The notes under the pieces: generated by a model | The model's database searches: none | The model's input: only the letters and a program-made list of their open reading frames with translations | What the model was told of the DNA's origin: nothing | In this document: in pieces, positions 57,382 through 64,000 of the stretch | Numbering within the stretch: the first letter of the stretch is position 1 | How the letters are laid out: each line of letters begins with the position of its first letter | Origin: Lepas anatifera | Taxonomy: Eukaryota; Arthropoda; Thecostraca; Lepadidae | Length of the DNA: 64,000 bases | Reading direction: 5' to 3' | Assembly (NCBI GenBank): GCA_034440635.1 | Contig: JAOTON010002103.1 | Span: forward strand, 1,098,501-1,162,500 | Position numbers and translations under genes: made by a program

Positions 57382-58861
57382 TACATCTTGGAAGCATATT
57401 ACCAAGTTCCAGAAAAATCAGAGGCGGTCGGGGATTTTCTTGATCGATTTGACGCGGAATGACCCACCGATTACCTGGGGTAGGGCACGGAAAATTATTT
57501 AGTATAAGCTTTTAGTAATACTTCAAAACTCCTGTACCAAAAAACCTACCAGATCAGCTTGCACATTTCAGAAAAAACCGCAACGTTATGCGTAACGCCC
57601 CATTGCTAGTTTGTAAGCAGAAGAATTGACCAGTCATTACTTGCATGCTACCTGAGATCAAATGAGCTCCTAAAAACATTCTTCCAATAGGTTTTGACTT
57701 AACAAGGGAAGATTTTTCATTTTACCGTTTTTACCGTTAGCGCAGGTTAAATTGACTAGGATAACAATGAAGTTGCGCTCCAAGGGAGCAAATGGTACCT
57801 AAAAATTAATCTAACTAAACTCTGTCAGACGCTAGAGCCCCAAAACACTTTCTAACATGCCACCTTCTTTGACCTGTCATAACCTCAAGTTTGACCTGAG
57901 CCAAAAAGTTACTGATACAGTTTCTTCGTGATTTTTCATGAGCTATCCACCAGTCTTCGCGTTTTTCGCTATCCCGTATGGAAGCCGAGTTCGGGGGTGT
58001 TTGAATACCCCTCGTGGAAAAGGTGGCTCGGAGGCCCACCGGGGCGGGTGATTGCTCACTTGCTCGTCCACAGTGGGTCCAAATGGTAATTTCCCCATTC
58101 AACGGATTTTCTTTGAATATCTTCGAAAACACCAGCCTTTTTACGATTGTCAGCTCTGATACAACCTCCGCCGCCATAAAAAACCGGTGTGGGTCTGCCC
58201 TTGGTGTTAGTCCTTCCGACAGGTGCAGGAACAATAGAAACGATAAAAACCACATACAAACCCCGAGGAACTTGCTTTTAAGCCGTGGTTTGAAATCCGA
58301 CAGACTGTAGTTATGAAAACTTTTTTCCAAATAAGTATTGTTATCAGGCCCCACATTCTGACAAACGATTAAAATATAATTTAAATGTTATAAAATCATT
58401 GAACAGATAATTGAAATTCGAAGCCTTAAAACGTGCGTGTCAAACATTTACCTAATTCGCTTGCTAAATAAAATTTTAAGGGCACAAAAACGCCAAACCT
58501 GTCTCCCTTACCGACCCGGTCACACTACCAACCAAAAGAAACATGTACGACAGTGCTTCTTTAGCAGTTCCATGAGGTAATGGAAAGGATGTTTAGTAGC
58601 AAAGTAACTCAGCACATAATGTTTCGATAATTTCAATAATTTTTTAGCACTGGTGTCTCCTAAGACTAACCCGTGCCTATCAATGCAAATCTGCACTCCA
58701 ATGTCCTATAACATGGCTATGGGCTTCGAAAAACCAAAGTTGTTTAACGCAATTCGTAACCTGTTTTTTTAGATTTTGAAAATATAGCACTATTAAACTC
58801 AGCATTTTAGATATCATGGTCAAAAGTGCACTCTGCTATATAAATATTTTGAACTTTTGTC
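57382..58861. other. Spacer with element fragments
   Basis: 57735-58055 matches the right half of family D and continues to a fuller end (GGGGTGTTTGAATACCCC, then GGTGGCTCGGAGG and CCACCGGGGCGGG). 57500-57735 matches 63480-63690. The rest is unassigned. Confidence 0.5.
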
Positions 58862-59889
58862 TTAACCCGCGCCCCACCGGGGTCCGGCGCCACCTTCGCC
58901 CCACCGGGGGCCATCGATGGCCCCCCTCTAACTCCCAAAATATGGGCGTTAGCGCAAATCTGCAAAGTGCAATAGAAAGCTCGCGTGAATTCAGTAAGAA
59001 ATTACTTCGCATGTTTTAGTGCTCAGGTCAATGGTTTGACCTCCAGAGGTCAAATTAGGTCAAGATCGGCTATTTTCACTCAAATATGCAATGATTAAGC
59101 AAACTGGGCATAACTCTTATGTCATTAGAGCTATTGAGGCCTGGTAAAGTACATTTGATAGCAAATTGCCAGTACTTCTTCCGCTATGTGGAACGTAAAG
59201 ACCTCCCGCCAGTGGTTTGACCGCCAGAGATCACCTCGTGACCTAATATGACCTGAGGTCACGAAAGGTCAAAAAGTGACCTTGCCGTATATCAAATGAA
59301 AGCCAGTGACAAGACAAACACGATGGTGTTTGTTTCATTGCTCTAGCTCAATTAGGTCAAAAGTTATTGTCAAAATACTGTTTTTGACCTCCGGTGACCT
59401 TGAATGACCTTGGAAAAGTCAAAGGGAAAATATGACCCCTGGGATCCGTGAAAGGGTGTCCGAAAACGTTGTTCTGAGCAGTCTGAGTATTTGCAATCAT
59501 TTTTGTGGCTTTTATATCATGAAATAGCTTTTCCCCATGCTTTTCCAATGGGAGAGGTCGCCTCGTGACCTGACCTCAGGGCACGAAATCGAAAAATCCC
59601 GGATATACACCTTGTAGACCCTGGAGGGGTCATGAAGTGTAGGAAGTTTCAAATCGATCGACTTTGAAATGTAGCTCTTACAGAGCTCTAAAGTGAAGTG
59701 AGGTGACCTTGGTTGACCTCGTCTGGTGACCTGACCTTGGGTGACCTGGGGTAAAAATTTCAGGGATGATGGGAAAATGATGCAGTGAGAGGTAGAGCCC
59801 TTAACCGCGGTGCTGCGCCTCGTCGTTTTTCTGCTATCCCGGAAAAACCTTAGGGGGGCCATCGATGGCCCCGGTGGGGCGAGGGTTAA
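58862..59889 (-). mobile_element. Family B TTAA element, copy B3
   Basis: Same orientation as B2 and very similar over the whole length, with TTAA at both edges. Confidence 0.8.
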
Positions 59890-60147
59890 GTGAGCACCCC
59901 TATTGAACAGAGATGTGACAATATTATACCTCTCCGGTAAACGACGAGCGACTAGGCCGCTGCTCATGAATGACGTTAATTTTTTGGCAAGGTTTCCACC
60001 GCTCCACGCTCTTCCACGTCGTGGCGCTATTTTTGGGCGAACCCCCTCTCATGTCATTGCGTCGCTTTTTTCGCTGATTCACCAAAGTTGTTGCTTTACT
60101 TGTGGGCAAACCCCTACCACAAAAAGCATGCATCTGTGGTTACCATC

Positions 60148-60350
60148 GCCGTGGCGCAGTTGGTTAAGGCGCCTCGGTCCAGTGTGGGAGGTCCTTGGAT
60201 CAAAGCTGACCTCTGGCAGCCTTTTCCTCGACTGCCTCCTACCCTGGAGATGGCAGTACACTGGGTAGTGCCCGCCTTGACTAGGGACTTCCGCTGACCA
60301 ACCAGTGCCCTTGGTATTGGAGGCACGGGCTTGATCGGCCTTTAAATAGA
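60148..60350 (+). mobile_element. tRNA-derived SINE, type 4
   Basis: GCCGTGGCGCAGTTGGTTAA matches a pol III A box; the B box (GGATCAAAGCT) is poor. The 3' border is uncertain. Confidence 0.5.
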
Positions 60351-61009
60351 TCCACCGGTCCGGTGGCACCGCCCGAGGGCACGGCCTCGCCGCGTGTCAC
60401 CGGAGCAGTCCTCTGTTCCGCCGGGCCCCAAAAAATCGGGATAGCTCCACTGCCTGGTACGGTGGGGCACGTGACATGGAGCGTGCGGACATGTCTGTCC
60501 CGCAAGGGTGCCGATAAGCGTAAGCCCCGCTGCCGTGTACATAGTGTGTGTCTGCGTGTGTGAGCTGCAAATGCGTAAAATGTTCTCGGGTTGGGAGCGC
60601 AAAAATATTAAAAAAACGCATCTGTGCTTGCCCTCACGCTGGCGGTGTGAAGCAGGGTCAAGGATCCAACGTTTTGCTTACATTCTACCTCATTCGTAAT
60701 TCTAGACAGCTCTTCCCTCCCCTCAAACTAAACAACGACCAAAACTTGACAGCAAAAGAACAAAAAAGACACAAAAGACACTTGCATGCCAGCAACATTC
60801 CCTTACCCGTGACCACATCCTGGCACGTCACTTTTAGGCCAACACCTCCCTCCCCCTCGGCGAGTGATGTCATTTGTGAACAGCCCATTGTGGCCCGAAT
60901 TATTCTTCCACGATCTCGAGATAGCCTGGTGCAAATTAGAAGCTGAATATACCAGTAAAGTTGATTGATTCAAATAGTATTTTGACGAAGAAATTCATAA
61001 TTTTAAAGT
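60351..61009. other. No feature recognised
   Basis: No gene or repeat family identified. Confidence 0.45.
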
Positions 61010-61524
61010 TGCGAAGCCTTTTGTATTTTGTACTTTTTCGGTGGTGTAGTGAACATTTTAGACGTGACGTCTTCGGCAGCTTATATCATTAATTGCATCA
61101 ATGATATTTCCAAGGAGATTAGAAAATGCGGTCCTGCTGTAAGTGCAAGATTTAATTTTCTTACTAGCGTTTTACTGTCTAGAAAAAATGCAAGGTCTTC
61201 TACAGACTCGCAGCGTTTTCGCCTCCTGCTGGCCGAGGGTTAACGCCTATTAAATGTCATCTAGTTTAAAATGCCACAATGTTTTAGTCCTTTTCTTCTG
61301 GTGAGCGTTTGTGGAGCAGCACTTATCACGGTACTCGTGTATTCGTACAAAAATAAATGTCGGCGAGAATAATTACACGGCAGATGGCAATTTGCACACA
61401 TGAACCCATGGTCTACTGGTGTTCTCAGTCAACGCCGTCTCCAGGGACAAATCGCATGGTTCTCACTCACGAAGCACGTGCGAAATCTTCCCGGTAGATG
61501 GCAGGAGTGCAGGGTGCTGGGCGT

Positions 61525-62031
61525 TCACCAGGCGTTGTAGAGGGCGCCGTGGTGGGCGAGGCCGGCGTAGCCAGCGGCGTAGCCCAAGTGGGCGGGCGCC
61601 AGAGGGGCGCTGCGCACGGCGGTCACGGCGTGAGAGATGACCGGCTGCACCACCTCGGTGGTCTCCACCACAGGGGTCACCTTGTAGGGCACGGCCACCG
61701 GCACCGGCCGGCGCACGGGCACCGGACGAGCTACCGGCACTGCCACGTCCACCTTGGTGTGCGTGATCTCGGGCTCCACACGCGTCACGTGGGTGTTGAT
61801 GCGCGTGACGGGGCGGCCGGCGGCGGTGATGGCCGTCTTCTTGACCAGAGCGTCCAGGCCGGGTGAGAGGCCGTTGTCGGGCAGAGGGGCTGGCACGGCG
61901 GCGTTCAGGTTGCTGTAGGTGATGGCTGGCGCGTAGGCGGCGTGGGCCAGGCCGGAGTAGGCCAGGCCGTGGCCGGCCAGGTAGGCACCGGGCGCCGCCG
62001 AGGCAACGGCCACCAGAGCAGTGAGAACGAC
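61525..62031 (-). CDS. Gene 3b, exon 2
   Basis: It runs from the acceptor GACTCGCAG to TGA, encodes 168 residues and has the same translation as copy 1. Confidence 0.85.
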   Translation of the reverse strand, partial: VVLTALVAVASAAPGAYLAGHGLAYSGLAHAAYAPAITYSNLNAAVPAPLPDNGLSPGLDALVKKTAITAAGRPVTRINTHVTRVEPEITHTKVDVAVPVARPVPVRRPVPVAVPYKVTPVVETTEVVQPVISHAVTAVRSAPLAPAHLGYAAGYAGLAHHGALYNAW

Positions 62032-62527
62032 CTGCGAGTCAACCACACCACGTTAGCACCTGCTTGCAGAGTGCGCCTGCAGCGGCCGGCTCGGGACAAA
62101 ACTTCCCCGCTGACTAAAAGATACTTTGAAGTGTCTGGTCGCGCAGCCAAAGGGGCCGGGTGGCCTAGTGGCTTCATTGCTCGTCTTGAGATCGGATAAC
62201 ATGGATTAACCTGGGTTCAATCCAAACGACGGGAAACTGCCTTCCAAGTCCGATCTGACCCGGTGGAGAGAATCCCCGAATACCGACGCCAACACTCCCT
62301 GTAATTGGGCAAAATGAGCCATTTGGGAGTGGCCCTAATAAAAAAGAAAAATGTGTCCCGTTTATTTTAATTCAGTATTGATAAAGACTAGGAAGAAATA
62401 TTTTTATATTGCATCTTGGCTACTTTTCTGTCTAAACTGCGTGCTCAGTATGGGGTCACCAATCCTTATTGTTGATACATTAGGCCGACGTTATTCCTTT
62501 TGGGACGTGACTCACCAGAGGGTTCAT
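61525..62527 (-). CDS. Gene 3b: low-complexity cuticle protein, copy 2
   Basis: Exon 1 is 62527-62516 and exon 2 is 62031-61525, with the same splice sites, TATA spacing and intronic SINE as copy 1. The exon 2 translation is identical to that of copy 1 over all 168 residues, and I saw no nucleotide difference in it by eye. The 484-bp intron differs at a few positions. Because both promoters are intact, both copies can be expected to be expressed, which would raise the dose of one protein. An assembly artefact is unlikely, since the flanks of the two copies differ clearly. Confidence 0.85.
62152..62350 (+). mobile_element. tRNA-derived SINE, type 1, in gene 3b intron
   Basis: Counterpart of the SINE at 51113 at the same intron position, so it was present before the duplication or was copied by conversion. 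Confidence 0.8.
62516..62527 (-). CDS. Gene 3b, exon 1 (MNPL)
   Basis: Minus strand ATGAACCCTCTG followed by GTGAGT, as in copy 1. Confidence 0.8.
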
Positions 62528-62577
62528 GATTGGAGCTGTGTCTGTGAGTGAGTGCCGTGGTGGCGCGGCAGCCCGCC

Positions 62578-62583
62578 TTTATA
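62578..62583 (-). promoter_or_regulatory. TATA box of gene 3b
   Basis: Minus-strand GGTATAAAGGCGGG, 56 nt upstream of the ATG as in copy 1. Confidence 0.7.
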
Positions 62584-63420
62584 CCGGACCCAGTGAGCCA
62601 GAGGTCTGAAAAAACACCTTTCGTCTCCCACTCACGCCCAGGTTACCTCAGGACCAAAAACTTTGACATCTTAAATACGGAGAACACGGAAACCCAACAC
62701 GTTAGGGCAAAAAGGGTTTGATTATTGTAACGTGTTGAAGAACTTACTCATCGTTTTCGTGTCAACTGATCAAGCGGTGCAGACTGATGGAAACTTTCTG
62801 TTGGCTCTTGCTAATTTGTGCGCAACAATTCAGCCGCTGTGTGATTATTTTCACCTATGCAAGCAACCCTGGTGAACACCGTGAAACCAATTCAGTCGCC
62901 TAGGAATATGTCACCATGGTTGTACTACATCTTTGCATTCATTGCAATGATTGCAATAGCTTTATTAGACATACCAACCATGTCTGTGGAAACCACTTTC
63001 GAAAACGTAAGTATACCCGTGGCAAAAACGTTAGGGGCTATCAAGCTGAAATTTGCTGGCAGCAAAAATGGAAAGAATCAACATCTGGCTTAGCCAGCAA
63101 TCAGAAAAAAATCAACATTGACATCAACCTTCGCCCTGATGGTGGGCCTTTTGCTCACCCTTAAGGTTCGGCTAAGGTGGCTGGAGAGAAGGCGCAGCGC
63201 TGCCGTTCTTGGCATAGCTTTTCTCTCATCCTTTTTAATCGTTTGTGTAAATTTTAGTTCAGTTTATGTCAAGTCAGGTGCCAAGCCAGATCAGGTGACC
63301 TTTCATCCAAAACTGTGCAATCTCGCGGCGGCGAGTATGTTTTATTTGTTGATCTGATAGTTATCACACATGATAACGCGACCAACAATAAAAAGAATGC
63401 CATCTTTTATACCAATTACC

Positions 63421-64000
63421 TAGGGTCCGGTATGGACCATGATCTCTTGCCCCCGCGCCCCTGGAAGCCTTTGGGAAAAATTGAAATGCCCGTATTGAAA
63501 AACCTTTAAGATCAGCTTGCAAATTTCAGCAAAGACCTCAACGTTATGCATAATGCCTCATTCCTAAGTTTGAAAGGGCAATTTGGCCAATAATTACCTG
63601 CACGCTATCTGAGATCAAGTGAGCTACCAAGAAAATTAATACAATAACTTTTGACTGAACAAAAGCAACGCTCAATTTTACCGTTCTCCTCTTTCTACTC
63701 CCCCTCTGAGTCAAATAGAGTATGCACACTAGGGTGCATCAAACGCCCCATGATTTTCATTTTTGATGAATTAGCTTAGCGGCTCGTCACATATTGTTGT
63801 TTCAGACATGAAAACCTCAAATCCCAATTTTTTGAAAATCTATATTGGGCTAGGGGTGCCACCTAGCGGTCAAAGTTTCAAATTTTTGCAATTTTTAATA
63901 TTCATTGGATTGCCCGTGGAAATTGTATTATCATAAAATCGGACCCAGCAGTGGTCAAATACTGTATTGCAAGCTCCAAATTACCTGTGCAGTCACTTTT
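63421..64000. other. Dispersed repeat fragment, otherwise unassigned
   Basis: 63480-63690 resembles 57500-57735 (for example around AACGTTATGC and GAGATCAA), which marks a dispersed repeat. Nothing was recognised from 63690 to the window end. Confidence 0.45.

Larger units (their letters stand above)
61010..63420. repeat. Duplicated segment, copy 2
   Basis: Partner of 49960-52400. It carries gene 3b. The downstream flank from 63055 contains a mobile-element-like stretch also present in copy 1, so that element predates the duplication. Confidence 0.8.

Noticed and set aside
58056..58354. Membrane-like minus-strand frame with a hydrophobic stretch
   Set aside because: Overlaps a family D element end and shows no gene structure.

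Overview
The window looks like animal nuclear DNA, most likely from an arthropod and probably a crustacean. The only confident protein genes encode secreted cuticle proteins: one with a clear Rebers-Riddiford (RR) chitin-binding core and two copies of a low-complexity cuticle protein. They use GT-AG introns and, where visible, TATA boxes about 56 nt upstream of the ATG. The rest is mostly tandem repeats, tRNA-derived SINEs and non-autonomous DNA transposons. A barnacle or related crustacean is possible, but no species can be assigned from sequence alone.

Layout: 0-6 kb holds a degenerate 31-bp minisatellite, a SINE, TTAA-type elements and one LTR with a probable primer-binding site. From 6 to 17.2 kb lies plus-strand gene 1, an RR cuticle protein whose exons (6014-6055 probable, 12513-12643, 12836-13119, 16685-17248) join in matching phase. 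One of its introns is almost wholly a 6.3-kb array of about 43-bp units, and the next-but-one carries two TTAA elements in inverted orientation. From 17.8 to 21.3 kb there are two more large arrays (33 bp and 24 bp). From 21.9 to 32.8 kb lies minus-strand gene 2, a secreted, divergent RR-like protein of three small exons that single-frame reading misses. A possible first exon and promoter sit near 42.05 kb. Its introns contain 20-, 38-, 34- and 32-bp arrays, (TA)n tracts and many transposons. A 2.8-kb array lies just upstream of the putative promoter. From 50 to 63.4 kb there is a direct duplication (offset about 11.04 kb) carrying two copies of a two-exon cuticle gene on the minus strand.

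The most unusual theme is a set of element families (called A to G here) that mostly start and end at TTAA, have GC-rich ends with a family-specific palindrome, and have interiors packed with AGGTCA/TGACCT, the nuclear-receptor half-site. No transposase is visible. A SINE split exactly at TTAA by one family shows that this family moves. The elements sit in introns and flanks of cuticle genes, which in arthropods are often ecdysone-controlled, so a link between the elements and hormone response is a testable inference.

Nothing here looks bacterial, and there is no CRISPR array, rRNA or convincing functional tRNA. The very long open frames in the arrays are by-products of stop-free repeat units. 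Array and element boundaries without a clear terminal motif are approximate to some tens of bases.
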